DNA of 10,981 nucleotides from Zoogloeaceae bacterium. GTDB lineage: Bacteria; Pseudomonadota; Gammaproteobacteria; Burkholderiales; Rhodocyclaceae. This document shows positions 1-7,518 of this stretch, piece after piece; the stretch's first letter is position 1, and the number at the start of each line of letters is the position of its first letter. The notes beneath the pieces were generated by a model, which saw only the letters and a list, made by a program, of their open reading frames with translations, ran no database searches and was not told the DNA's origin. Both the position numbers and the translations under genes were made by a program. Location of the stretch: contig SSSX01000084.1 in assembly GCA_015657735.1 (NCBI GenBank), forward strand, positions 1 to 10,981, written 5' to 3'.

Positions 1-303
1 AGTAAGTTTCAGCTAGCTTCGACCGCCCCGGCAGGGAGGCCGGGGGCGGCCCGCAGCCGGCAGCTTCCCCCCGGGAGCGGCGGCAACAACAACAGCGCGG
101 GACGTAAAACGGATAAAACAAGGGAGGAGCCCGGTGCAGTCCGGCCGGGAGTTTGAGGGGGAGAAAAAGGCGCGAGCATTCGCGCCTTTTTCTCGTCCGT
201 CGTCCGCGCGTGGCGGGGCTTTCGGCGTGCGGTGCCGGCCGTGCTCGCCAAGGTCTGCGTTTCGGTTTATAAATCCGGGATAAAAGCATGCGGGGGAGGG
301 GAC
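1..303. other. Upstream non-coding region
   Basis: No gene can be supported here. An open frame runs from base 1 to the TGA at 154-156, but its codons (AGT, TTT, CTA, AGG, AAA, ACA) are unlike those of the neighbouring genes and its product is low-complexity Gly/Ser/Arg. Bases 23-32 and 39-49 can form a GC-rich hairpin with one bulge. The segment at 61-76 (CAGCTTCCCCCCGGGA) faintly resembles the C-run/G-run repeat at 3716-3829. A strong terminator lies at 161-194. Beyond it, AT-rich steps at 266-285 (TATAAA at 268-273, then GATAAAAG) could carry a promoter -10 for the operon, but I see no convincing -35 element. The purine run GGGGGAGGGG just before 304 is the Shine-Dalgarno sequence of the first gene. 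Confidence 0.6.
161..194. terminator. Bidirectional intrinsic terminator
   Basis: The arm GAGAAAAAGGCGCGA (161-175) and the arm TCGCGCCTTTTTCTC (180-194) are perfect reverse complements around a GCAT loop. This gives a 15-bp stem with a GC-rich upper part, an A-tract on the 5' side and a T-tract on the 3' side. It can therefore stop transcripts from either direction. It separates the gene cluster starting at 304 from whatever lies upstream of the window. The structure is read directly; the terminator function is inferred from the architecture. Confidence 0.85.
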
Positions 304-495
304 ATGATCAAGGCTGCGCTGACCGGCCAGCGCCTCGTGGCGCTGTTCCTGCTCGGGTGGGTGCTGGTGAATTATCCGATCCTGTCGGTGTTCGACGTGC
401 CGCGCGCGTGCTTCGGGATTCCGCTCGTCTATCTTTACGTGTTCGGCGTGTGGGCGGCAGTCATCGCGCTCATGGCGTGGATCATCGAGCGCTAG
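304..495 (+). CDS. Small two-helix membrane protein, DUF3311-like
   Basis: This encodes a 63-residue protein, almost all hydrophobic. It has a helix at about residues 8-24, a short loop with a Pro and the motif CFGIPLVYLYVF, then a second helix to about residue 60, ending in IIER. The FGIP-Y-Y-W pattern recalls DUF3311-type small proteins that precede SSS-family transporters; this match is from memory. The ATG at 304 is chosen because GGGGGAGGGG ends a few bases before it; an upstream in-frame start at 232 has no such site. It ends 10 bases before the SSS-sensor kinase, so the two are probably translationally coupled. A plausible role is as a stability or assembly partner of the sensor's transporter domain, by analogy with other small proteins paired with SSS permeases. 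That role is inference. Confidence 0.75.
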   Translation: MIKAALTGQRLVALFLLGWVLVNYPILSVFDVPRACFGIPLVYLYVFGVWAAVIALMAWIIER

Positions 496-505
496 GGCCC
501 GCGAC

Positions 506-3262
506 GTGCTGACCGGCACCACCATCGTCGCGGTTTCCTTCGTCTATCTGCTGCTGCTGTTCGCGGTCGCCTACGTGGGCGACAAGCGCGCCGATGCGGG
601 GCGCTCGATCATCGCCAATCCGACGATCTACGCGCTGTCGCTGGCGGTGTACTGCACGACCTGGACCTACTACGGCAGCGTCGGGCGGGCGGCGTCGTCC
701 GGGCTCGGCTTCGTGCCGATCTTCCTCGGGCCGACGCTGGTTGTCGCCCTGTGGTGGTTCGTGATGCTGAAGATGGTGCGCATCGGCAAGACCAACCGCA
801 TCACCTCGATCGCCGATTTCATCGCCTCGCGCTACGGCAAGAGCCACCTGCTCGGCGGGCTGGTGACGGTCATCGCGGTGCTCGGCGTGATTCCCTACAT
901 CGCGCTGCAGCTCAAAGCGGTATCGAACAGCTTCACGATCCTCAACAACTACCCGGCCATCGTGATGCCGGCGAAGGCCGGCACGGTGCCCTGGCTGGCC
1001 GACACGACGCTGTACATCGCGCTGATCATGGCCGCCTTCACGATCCTGTTCGGCACGCGCCACCTCGATGCCACCGAGCGTCACGAAGGCATGGTGGCGG
1101 CGGTGGCCTTCGAGTCGCTGGTCAAGCTGGTGATCTTCCTCGCGGTCGGCCTCTACGTGACTTACGGCATCTACGACGGCTTCGGCGACATCTTCTCGCG
1201 GGCCGCGCAGGATGCCGAGCTGCAGCCCCTGATGCTGATGGGGGCGGGCGGCAACAGCCATGGCAGCTGGTTTGCGATGACGCTGCTGTCGATGCTGGCG
1301 GTGATGTTCCTGCCGCGCCAGTTTCAGGTGGCGGTGGTCGAGAACGTCAACGAAAACCATCTGCGCCGGGCGATCTGGCTGTTTCCGCTGTATCTGCTGC
1401 TGATCAACATCTTCGTGCTGCCGATCGCCCTTGGCGGTTTGATGCTGTTCGCCGGGCAGGGCGTCGATGCCGACACCTTCGTGCTGACCCTGCCGATGGC
1501 TTACGGCCATGGCTGGCTGGCGTTGCTGGTGTTCATCGGCGGGCTGTCGGCGGCGACGGGGATGATCATCGTCGAGACGATCGCGCTGTCCACGATGGTC
1601 TGCAACGATCTGGTGATGCCGCTGCTGCTGCGCTACCGCTGGCTGGTGCTGCAGGGGCAGGACGATCTGACCGGCGTGTTGCTGGGCATCCGCCGCGGGG
1701 CGATCATCCTGATCCTGCTCCTCGGTTATCTGTATTTCCGGCTGGCCGGCGAAGCCCATGCGCTGGTCAGCATCGGGCTGATCAGCTTTGCGGCGGTGGC
1801 CCAGTTCGCGCCGGCGATGATCGGCGGCATGTACTGGCGCGGCGGCACGCGGCCGGGGGCGCTGGCCGGGCTGGCGGGCGGCTTTGCGGTGTGGCTGTAC
1901 ACGCTGCTGCTGCCGTCCTTCGCCAAGTCCGGCTGGCTGCCGGGCGACTTCCTGCAGCACGGGCTGTTCGGGCTGGCCGAGCTGCGGCCGCAGGAGTTGT
2001 TGGGCATCCGCGGCATGGACCCGATCGCCCACAGCCTGTTCTGGAGCCTGCTGGTCAATATCGGCGCCTATGTCTGCGTGTCGCTGATGCGCCGCCCGAA
2101 CGCCATCGAGGCCGGGCAGGCGATGCTGTTTGTCGATGTCTTCAAGCAGAGCCGGCCGTCCGGCGGCGCCTTCTGGCGCGGCAGCGCCGAGGTTGGCGAC
2201 CTGCTGCCGCTGATCGGCCGTTTCATCGGCCGCGACCGGGCGCGGACCGCCTTCGCCGACTACGCGCGGACCCGCGGCGTCGCCGGCGTCGAGGTGCTGA
2301 AGGCCGACGCCGGGCTGGTCCATTTCGCCGAGACGACGCTGGCCGGCGCCATCGGCAGCGCGTCGGCGCGGGTCATGGTCGCGTCGGTGGTGCAGGAGGA
2401 GCCGCTGGGCCTCGACGAGGTGATGAACATCCTCGACGAGGCATCGCAGGTCCGCGCCTATTCCAAACGCCTCGAACAGAAATCCCTCGAACTCGAAGCG
2501 GCGACCCGCGAGCTGCGCAGTGCCAACGAGCGCCTGAAGGAGCTCGACCGCCTCAAGGACGACTTCATGTCGTCGGTGACGCATGAGCTGCGGACGCCGC
2601 TCACGTCGATCCGCGCCTTCTCCGAGATGCTGCTCGAAGACCCGAAGATCGACCTCGCCGACCGCAAGCGCTTCCTCGGCATCATCGTCAGCGAGACCGA
2701 GCGCCTCACCCGCCTGGTCAATCAGGTTCTCGACATGGCCAAGATCGAGTCGGGCCATGCCGAATGGCACAACGGCGAAGTGAACCTGATCGAGGTCGTC
2801 GAGCAGGCGGCAGCATCCACCAGCCAGTTGTTCAAGGACAAGGGCGTGACGCTGGAATTGCAGTTGCCGGATGCGGTGCCGGTGCTGCTGGCCGACCGCG
2901 ACCGGCTCGTGCAGGTGATGCTGAACCTGCTGTCGAACGCCGTGAAGTTCGTCGCGCGGGATGCCGGGCGGGTCCGGGTGGCGCTGGCGCTGACCGCCGA
3001 AGGCTTGCGCGTCGACGTGCACGACAACGGCCCCGGCCTGACGCCGGAGGAGCAGCTGATCGTCTTCGAGAAGTTCCGCCAGGGCGGCAACACGATGACC
3101 GACAAGCCGCAGGGCACCGGCCTCGGCCTGCCGATCAGCCGCCAGATCGTCGAGCATTACGGCGGCCGCCTGTGGGTGGAAAGCGCGGCCGGCGAAGGGG
3201 CATGCTTCTCGTTTCTGATGCCTTGCGGGAAATCAACAGATACGGATGAAGAGGCAGGATAA
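506..3262 (+). CDS. SLC5/SSS-type sensor histidine kinase (CbrA/CrbS-like)
   Basis: This is a 918-residue membrane sensor kinase. Residues 1-527 form a sodium:solute-symporter (SLC5) domain with about 13 hydrophobic helices. Residues about 558-648 look like a STAC linker, and 650-690 form a Leu/Glu-rich coiled coil. The HisKA domain carries the phosphoacceptor His693 in SSVTHELRTPL. The ATPase domain shows the N box (Asn807, Asn811), the G1 box (Asp840-Asn-Gly-Pro-Gly), the F box EKFRQGG and the G2 box GTGLGLP. All catalytic motifs are intact. CbrA and CrbS usually carry a PAS domain, and CrbS also a receiver; this protein has neither, so phosphate presumably goes to the receiver encoded 75 bases downstream. 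Translation starts at GTG 506, with a weak ribosome site, 10 bases after the preceding stop, suggesting coupling. The transporter half probably reads a substrate or its flux; the ligand is unknown. At the PutP Ser340/Thr341 position it reads Ser348-Ala349. Confidence 0.92.
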   Translation: MLTGTTIVAVSFVYLLLLFAVAYVGDKRADAGRSIIANPTIYALSLAVYCTTWTYYGSVGRAASSGLGFVPIFLGPTLVVALWWFVMLKMVRIGKTNRITSIADFIASRYGKSHLLGGLVTVIAVLGVIPYIALQLKAVSNSFTILNNYPAIVMPAKAGTVPWLADTTLYIALIMAAFTILFGTRHLDATERHEGMVAAVAFESLVKLVIFLAVGLYVTYGIYDGFGDIFSRAAQDAELQPLMLMGAGGNSHGSWFAMTLLSMLAVMFLPRQFQVAVVENVNENHLRRAIWLFPLYLLLINIFVLPIALGGLMLFAGQGVDADTFVLTLPMAYGHGWLALLVFIGGLSAATGMIIVETIALSTMVCNDLVMPLLLRYRWLVLQGQDDLTGVLLGIRRGAIILILLLGYLYFRLAGEAHALVSIGLISFAAVAQFAPAMIGGMYWRGGTRPGALAGLAGGFAVWLYTLLLPSFAKSGWLPGDFLQHGLFGLAELRPQELLGIRGMDPIAHSLFWSLLVNIGAYVCVSLMRRPNAIEAGQAMLFVDVFKQSRPSGGAFWRGSAEVGDLLPLIGRFIGRDRARTAFADYARTRGVAGVEVLKADAGLVHFAETTLAGAIGSASARVMVASVVQEEPLGLDEVMNILDEASQVRAYSKRLEQKSLELEAATRELRSANERLKELDRLKDDFMSSVTHELRTPLTSIRAFSEMLLEDPKIDLADRKRFLGIIVSETERLTRLVNQVLDMAKIESGHAEWHNGEVNLIEVVEQAAASTSQLFKDKGVTLELQLPDAVPVLLADRDRLVQVMLNLLSNAVKFVARDAGRVRVALALTAEGLRVDVHDNGPGLTPEEQLIVFEKFRQGGNTMTDKPQGTGLGLPISRQIVEHYGGRLWVESAAGEGACFSFLMPCGKSTDTDEEAG

Positions 3263-3337
3263 ACTACGAATTCATGTGCCCGCGGATGAGACTCGCATGT
3301 AGAGGGTTCGGTGCCGGGCCGAGGGGGAGGCGTTTCA

Positions 3338-3712
3338 ATGGCTAAAAAAATACTGATTGCCGACGACGAACAAAACATCGTCATTTCGCTTGAATTCCTG
3401 ATGAAGCGCGAGGGGTTCACGGTGTGCGTGGCCAACGACGGTCAGGAGGCGCTCGACAAGGTGCGCAGCGAGTCGCCCGATCTGGTGCTGCTCGACGTGA
3501 TGATGCCGCGCAAGAACGGTTATGAGGTGTGCCAGGAAATCCGTGCCGAACCGGCACTGCAGGGCACGCGCATCCTGATGCTGACCGCCAAGGGCCGCGA
3601 AACCGAAGTCACCAAGGGCCTTGCCATCGGCGCCGACGCCTACATGACCAAACCCTTCTCGACGAAGGAACTCGTCGCCAAGGTCAAGTCGCTGCTGGAT
3701 ATGCCGGCATGA
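3338..3712 (+). CDS. Stand-alone response regulator receiver (CheY-like)
   Basis: This is a 124-residue single receiver domain with all signature residues: acidic pair Asp9-Asp10, phosphoacceptor Asp53 in LVLLDVMMP, Thr83 in LMLTAKG, and Lys105 in MTKPF. It ends right after the last helix (KVKSLLDMPA), so there is no output domain. ATG 3338 is chosen because GGGGGAGG lies 7 bases upstream and the protein then begins MAKKILIADDE, the usual family start; the in-frame GTG at 3311 would add ten unconserved residues. Position after the SSS kinase makes it the expected phosphate acceptor. Known CrbR partners are DNA-binding regulators, so this short form must act by protein contact or pass phosphate on. 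Its target is unknown; the two downstream enzymes are candidates by position only. Confidence 0.93.
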   Translation: MAKKILIADDEQNIVISLEFLMKREGFTVCVANDGQEALDKVRSESPDLVLLDVMMPRKNGYEVCQEIRAEPALQGTRILMLTAKGRETEVTKGLAIGADAYMTKPFSTKELVAKVKSLLDMPA

Positions 3713-3715
3713 GCC

Positions 3716-3829
3716 CGCCGAGCCGCCTCAAGGGCGAAGCGTCCCCCCCGGGGGGATGGCGCGCAGCGCCGAGGGGGCCAAATGCCTCGCCGAGCCGCCT
3801 CAAGGGCGAAGCTTCCCCCCGCGGGGGGC
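3716..3829. repeat. GC-rich direct repeat, one full and one partial copy
   Basis: The 25-base segment 3716-3740, beginning CGCCGAGCCGCCTCAAGGGC, recurs exactly at 3788-3812, a period of 72 bases. Each copy is followed by a C-run/G-run inverted repeat: TCCCCCC-C-GGGGGGA at 3742-3756 and the perfect palindrome CCCCCCGCGGGGGG at 3815-3828. The first unit also contains a small hairpin GGCGC-GCA-GCGCC (3758-3770) and ends in GAGGGGGCC. It fills nearly the whole gap between the receiver gene and the exonuclease fusion. It looks like a dispersed intergenic (REP/BIME-like) element; whether it recurs elsewhere in the genome cannot be seen here. The G-run of the second copy doubles as the ribosome binding site of the gene at 3834. 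Confidence 0.8.
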
Positions 3830-3833
3830 GGTC

Positions 3834-6002
3834 ATGACGCCGAAGGGCCGACAGGCGCTGGCGGTCGCCGCGGCGTGCGGCCTGGTCGTCGCGGTGCTGG
3901 CGGGGGCGGGCGTCGCGGTCTGGCAGGATCTCGCTCCGGACGAGCGGGAACTGCTCGAACCCATTCTCAATCCACGCCTCGGCCTGCTGATCATGATCGG
4001 CCTGGTTGGCGTCGGCGCGGCGGCGGTGGCGATGAAGGCCTTTGCCCAGGCCGGCATCGGCGGGCCGGCCCTGCTGGCCGACGAGATCGGCCTGATCGTC
4101 GGCACCGATCCGGCCCGGCGCGTGAAGCCGTCCGGCTCCCCCGAACTGAAACGCATCGCCGAGGCCGTCAATACCCTGGCCGACCAGCGGCGCAGCCTGC
4201 AGGAAGACGTCGAGGCGCGCATCCACGAGGCCCGGCTGTCCGTCGAGGAGGAGCGCAACCGGCTGGCGGCGCTGATGTCGGAGCTCAACCAGAGCGTCGT
4301 CGTGTGCAATCTGGATGGCCGCATCCTGCTCTACAACAACCGTGCCCGGCTGCAGTTCAAGGCGCTGTCCGATGCGCCGGCGGCGAGCGGCGGCGGCGGG
4401 CTGATCGGCCTGGGCCGCTCGATCTACACGGTCTTCGAACGCAGCCTGATCGTCCATGCGCTGGAAAGCATCCAGGAGCGCATCCGCCGCCAGAGCGCCC
4501 AGCCGGTCGCCAACTTCGTGACCACGACCCGCGCCGGGCAGTTGTTGCGGGTGCAGATGGCGCCGGTGCTGGCCACCGCGGGCGAGGCCGACGCCGAGCC
4601 GGTGGTGTCGGGCTTCGTGCTGATGCTCGACAACATCACGCGCAATTTCGAGGCCGAAACCAAGCGCGACCAGATGCTGCACACGCTCACCGAGGGCAGC
4701 CGCTCGTCGCTGGCCAATCTGCGCGCCGCCGCCGAGATGCTCGAATACCCCGACCTCGACGCCGAACTGAAGGATCGTTTTCTGAAAGTGATCCGCGACG
4801 AGGTGCAGGGCATGAGCCGCCGCCTCGACGAAACCGCCAACGCCTTCGCCGATTCGCTGAAAACCCGCTGGCCCCTCGACGAGATGCAGGGCGCCGATCT
4901 GGTGGCCGCCGCGCAGCGCCGCGTCGAAAAGAAGCTCGGCCTGCCGACCAAGCTCGAGGACGTGGACCCGACGGTGTGGGTCAAGGTGGACAGCTTCTCG
5001 CTGCTGCAGGCCATTGCCTACCTGGCGAGCCGGCTGTCGGACGAGTTCGAGGTGCGCGAGGTGCGCTTCCGGCTGAGTTCGGCCGGGCGCCTGGCGCACC
5101 TGGACCTGATCTGGTCCGGCCAGGCGATGAGCACCGAAACGGTGATGGCCTGGGAACTCGAGCCGATGAGTTTCGCCGGCGAGAGTTCGCCGCTGACGGT
5201 GCGCGACGTGGTGGCCCGCCACGACGGCGAAATCTGGCTGCAGCGCGAAAAAACCCAGCACCGCGCCTTCTTCCGCCTGCTGCTGCCGTTGGCCGCACCG
5301 CAGGAGCAGGTCGAGGCGGCGGTCTACCTGAAGGGCGACAGCCGGCCCGAATACTACGATTTCGATCTCTTCAAGCGCACCGAAGGCGGCCACGTACTCG
5401 ACGACCGTCTGCTGTCCGAGCTGGCCTTCACGGTCTTCGATACCGAAACCACCGGCCTCGAGCCGTCGGAGGGCGACGAGATCATCCAGATCGGGGCGAC
5501 GCGCATCGTCAATGGCAAGCTGCTGCGCTCGGAATCCTTCGACCAGCTGGTGGACCCGCAGCGCGAACTGTCCGAGGCGTCGACCAAGATCCACGGCATC
5601 ACGCCCGGGATGCTGGCCGGCCAGCCGACGATGGATACGGTGCTGCCGGCCTTCCACGCCTTTGCCGAAGACACCGTGCTGGTCGCCCACAATGCCGCTT
5701 TCGACATGCGCTTCCTGCAGATCAAGGAGGACCGCACGGGCATCCGCTTCGAGCAGCCGGTGCTCGACACGCTGCTGCTGTCGGCGGTGATCCATCCGTC
5801 CCAGGAGTCGCACCGGCTGGAGGCGATCTGCGAACGGATGGGGGTCAGCGTGATGGGGCGCCACACGGCGATCGGCGACGCCATCGTCACCGGCGAGGTC
5901 TTCCTGCGCATGATTCCGCTGCTCGCCGAGGTGGGCATCCGCACCCTTGGCGACGCCCGGCGCGCGTCCGAGAAGACCTACTACGCCCGCGTCAAGTACT
6001 GA
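3834..6002 (+). CDS. Membrane PAS/pseudokinase-3'-5' exonuclease fusion
   Basis: This is a 722-residue fusion. Two hydrophobic helices (about 8-30 and 49-68) anchor it in the membrane. A HAMP-like and coiled-coil stretch (about 95-150) and a PAS-like segment (about 150-275) follow. Residues 278-480 match the layout of a histidine kinase, but the signature residues are lost: Glu287 sits where the phosphoacceptor His belongs, Tyr396 and Arg400 replace the N-box Asn residues, and Trp427-Ser-Gly-Gln-Ala replaces DNGPG. The C-terminus (about 525-720) is an intact DEDDh/DnaQ exonuclease: Asp536 and Glu538 in FDTETTGLEP, Asp624 in HNAAFDMRFL, and His677 and Asp682 in HTAIGDA. It should hydrolyse single-stranded DNA or RNA from the 3' end; the substrate is unknown. 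An upstream ATG at 3756 lies inside the repeat and would put repeat-encoded residues before the first helix, so 3834 is preferred. It is often annotated as a PolIII epsilon homologue, but it is not the replicative subunit. Confidence 0.88.
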   Translation: MTPKGRQALAVAAACGLVVAVLAGAGVAVWQDLAPDERELLEPILNPRLGLLIMIGLVGVGAAAVAMKAFAQAGIGGPALLADEIGLIVGTDPARRVKPSGSPELKRIAEAVNTLADQRRSLQEDVEARIHEARLSVEEERNRLAALMSELNQSVVVCNLDGRILLYNNRARLQFKALSDAPAASGGGGLIGLGRSIYTVFERSLIVHALESIQERIRRQSAQPVANFVTTTRAGQLLRVQMAPVLATAGEADAEPVVSGFVLMLDNITRNFEAETKRDQMLHTLTEGSRSSLANLRAAAEMLEYPDLDAELKDRFLKVIRDEVQGMSRRLDETANAFADSLKTRWPLDEMQGADLVAAAQRRVEKKLGLPTKLEDVDPTVWVKVDSFSLLQAIAYLASRLSDEFEVREVRFRLSSAGRLAHLDLIWSGQAMSTETVMAWELEPMSFAGESSPLTVRDVVARHDGEIWLQREKTQHRAFFRLLLPLAAPQEQVEAAVYLKGDSRPEYYDFDLFKRTEGGHVLDDRLLSELAFTVFDTETTGLEPSEGDEIIQIGATRIVNGKLLRSESFDQLVDPQRELSEASTKIHGITPGMLAGQPTMDTVLPAFHAFAEDTVLVAHNAAFDMRFLQIKEDRTGIRFEQPVLDTLLLSAVIHPSQESHRLEAICERMGVSVMGRHTAIGDAIVTGEVFLRMIPLLAEVGIRTLGDARRASEKTYYARVKY

Positions 6003-6050
6003 CGCCGTGGCGCGATCGGTTGCGATGTCCAGCGTTCGAGGAGGGGCGTG

Positions 6051-7469
6051 ATGCCGTCCAGTGGCGAACTGGCCGGGCTGCTCAGGCGCCCGCCGCTGCA
6101 CGTCCCCCCCGATGTCAGCGTCCGCCACGCCCTTGAGCGGATGGTGGCCGAGCGGGTCGGGTCGGTCGTGGTGAGCGATCCGGCGACGCTCCGCCCGCTC
6201 GGCATCCTGACCCAGCGCGATGTCGTCGAGCGGGTCGTCCTCGCTGCCGGCGATCTCGACGAAGCGGTGGCGGGCGTGATGACCGGCGGGGTCGTCGCCC
6301 TGCCGCTCGATGCCGGCGCCCATCAGGCGCGGCTGTTGCTCGCCCGCCACGACCTGCGTCATCTGGTGGTGGTGGACCACGCCGGACGTGTCGCCGGCGT
6401 CGTGTCGCGCGAGGATCTCTACGCCAGCCGCCGGGCGCGGGCCGGCGATCTGGTCGAGCTGATCCAGGCTGCCGGCACTGTCGAAGCCCTCGCCGCGGCG
6501 TCGCGGCAGGTGCGCGAGGAGGCCGGCGCGATGGTCGATCGCGGCGACGGCGCCGAGCGGATCAGCGAATGGATTGCGATTCTCAACGACCTGGTGGTGA
6601 TCGCCGCCATCGAGCTGGTGGAGGCGGAGTTCGCCGGGGCCGGCCGGGAGCTGCCGCTGGTGCGCTGGTGCTGGCTGGCCTTCGGTTCGGAAGGACGCCT
6701 CGAACAGACGCTCGCCACCGACCAGGACAACGGCCTGATCTTTGCACCCGACGACGGTGACGACGTGGACCAGCTGCGGGCGCGCTTTCTGCCTTTTGCG
6801 CGGCGCGTCAACGCGGTGCTCGATCTGTGCGGCTTTCCGCTGTGCACCGGCGGCGTGATGGCCAGCAACCCGAAATGGTGCCTGTCCCTCGCCGAATGGC
6901 GCGGGTGCTTCGCCGAATGGATGTCCGCGGCGAGCGCCGGAGACCTGCTTAACTCGACGATCTTTTTCGACTTCCGCCCGCTGGCCGGTGACTGGACGCT
7001 GGCGACCGCGCTCAAGCGCTGGCTGCTGCAGGTGGCTGCCGACAATCCGCTGTTCCTCCGCTTCATGGCGGCCAACGCGCTGGCCAGCGGTCCGCCGCTG
7101 GGGCGCATCCGCGATTTCGTCGTCGACCGGCACACCGGCCGGCTCGACCTCAAGCGCGACGGCAGCCGGCCTTTCGTCGACGCGGCGCGCATCTACGCGC
7201 TGGCGCTGGGGCTGACCGAGACGTCGACCGCCGGACGCCTGCGGGCCGCCGGTGTCGCGCTGCGCTGGGCCGGCGGCGAGAGCGAGGCGCTGGTCGAGGC
7301 GCTGAACTTCATCCAGCAGCTGCGCCTGCGTCGTCAGCGGATGCCGGGCAGCGAGGCCAACCAGGTGTCGCCCGACGAGCTCAACGAACTCGAGCGGGCC
7401 TTCCTGAAGGAATCCTTCCGGCAGGCCCGCAAGCTGCAGCAAAAGCTCCAGCTCCACTATCAGTTGTAG
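6051..7469 (+). CDS. CBS-pair DUF294 putative nucleotidyltransferase
   Basis: This is a 472-residue, apparently soluble protein. Two CBS repeats occupy roughly residues 14-68 and 75-127 and would bind an adenine nucleotide. A DUF294 nucleotidyltransferase-like domain follows (about 140-270) with the GlnD-like motif FGSEGRLEQTLATDQDN; Gly212-Ser213 and the acidic pair Asp224 and Asp226 are the expected metal and nucleotide ligands. A DUF294_C helical domain (about 290-440) and a basic C-terminal tail (QARKLQQKLQLH) complete it. Many relatives start with a cyclic-nucleotide-binding domain; that is absent here. ATG 6051 is preferred over the adjacent GTG 6048 because AGGAGG (6039-6044) is then 6 bases away. 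The relation to GlnD suggests it uridylylates or adenylylates a partner protein in response to nucleotide level. No target is known; the neighbours, including the receiver and symporter, are candidates by context only. Confidence 0.88.
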   Translation: MPSSGELAGLLRRPPLHVPPDVSVRHALERMVAERVGSVVVSDPATLRPLGILTQRDVVERVVLAAGDLDEAVAGVMTGGVVALPLDAGAHQARLLLARHDLRHLVVVDHAGRVAGVVSREDLYASRRARAGDLVELIQAAGTVEALAAASRQVREEAGAMVDRGDGAERISEWIAILNDLVVIAAIELVEAEFAGAGRELPLVRWCWLAFGSEGRLEQTLATDQDNGLIFAPDDGDDVDQLRARFLPFARRVNAVLDLCGFPLCTGGVMASNPKWCLSLAEWRGCFAEWMSAASAGDLLNSTIFFDFRPLAGDWTLATALKRWLLQVAADNPLFLRFMAANALASGPPLGRIRDFVVDRHTGRLDLKRDGSRPFVDAARIYALALGLTETSTAGRLRAAGVALRWAGGESEALVEALNFIQQLRLRRQRMPGSEANQVSPDELNELERAFLKESFRQARKLQQKLQLHYQL

Positions 7470-7482
7470 GGCGGCGCGCGGG

Positions 7483-7488
7483 TATACT
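7483..7488 (+). promoter_or_regulatory. Possible -10 element for the DUF4212-symporter pair
   Basis: TATACT matches the sigma-70 -10 consensus at five of six positions and stands out in the 49-base GC-rich gap before the DUF4212 gene. The best -35-like sequence, TTGTAG at 7464-7469, overlaps the preceding stop codon and leaves only 13 bases of spacing, which is too short. If real, it would let the transporter pair be expressed separately from the signalling genes. The evidence is weak. Confidence 0.25.
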
Positions 7489-7518
7489 CGCGGCCGGAGC
7501 AGTCGCGATGGGACGGGC

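Noticed and set aside
1..156. Open frame reaching a TGA just before the terminator, possibly the 3' end of an upstream gene
   Set aside because: Codon choice is unlike every real gene here and the peptide is low-complexity with no recognisable C-terminal domain; truncation by the window leaves it undecided, leaning against.
268..285. TATAAA / GATAAAAG as the operon's -10 promoter element
   Set aside because: AT-rich steps are present but no acceptable -35 hexamer or sigma-54 GG/GC pair is found at proper spacing, so it is mentioned only as a possibility.
482..3157. Long minus-strand ORF opposite the sensor kinase (891 codons), and similar ones at 3684-7652 and 7703-10051
   Set aside because: They are antisense shadows of GC-rich genes: products are dominated by His, Gln, Arg, Asp and Ala, show no domain, and run across gene boundaries, repeats and the tRNA.
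3756..3833. N-terminal extension of the exonuclease fusion from ATG 3756
   Set aside because: The extra 26 residues are encoded by the repeat element, no ribosome site precedes it beyond the repeat's own G-run, and 3834 gives a natural membrane-protein start.
5439..5882. Identification of the exonuclease fusion as the replicative PolIII epsilon subunit (dnaQ)
   Set aside because: Epsilon is a soluble protein of about 240 residues with a polymerase-binding tail; this one is membrane-anchored, 722 residues, with signalling domains.
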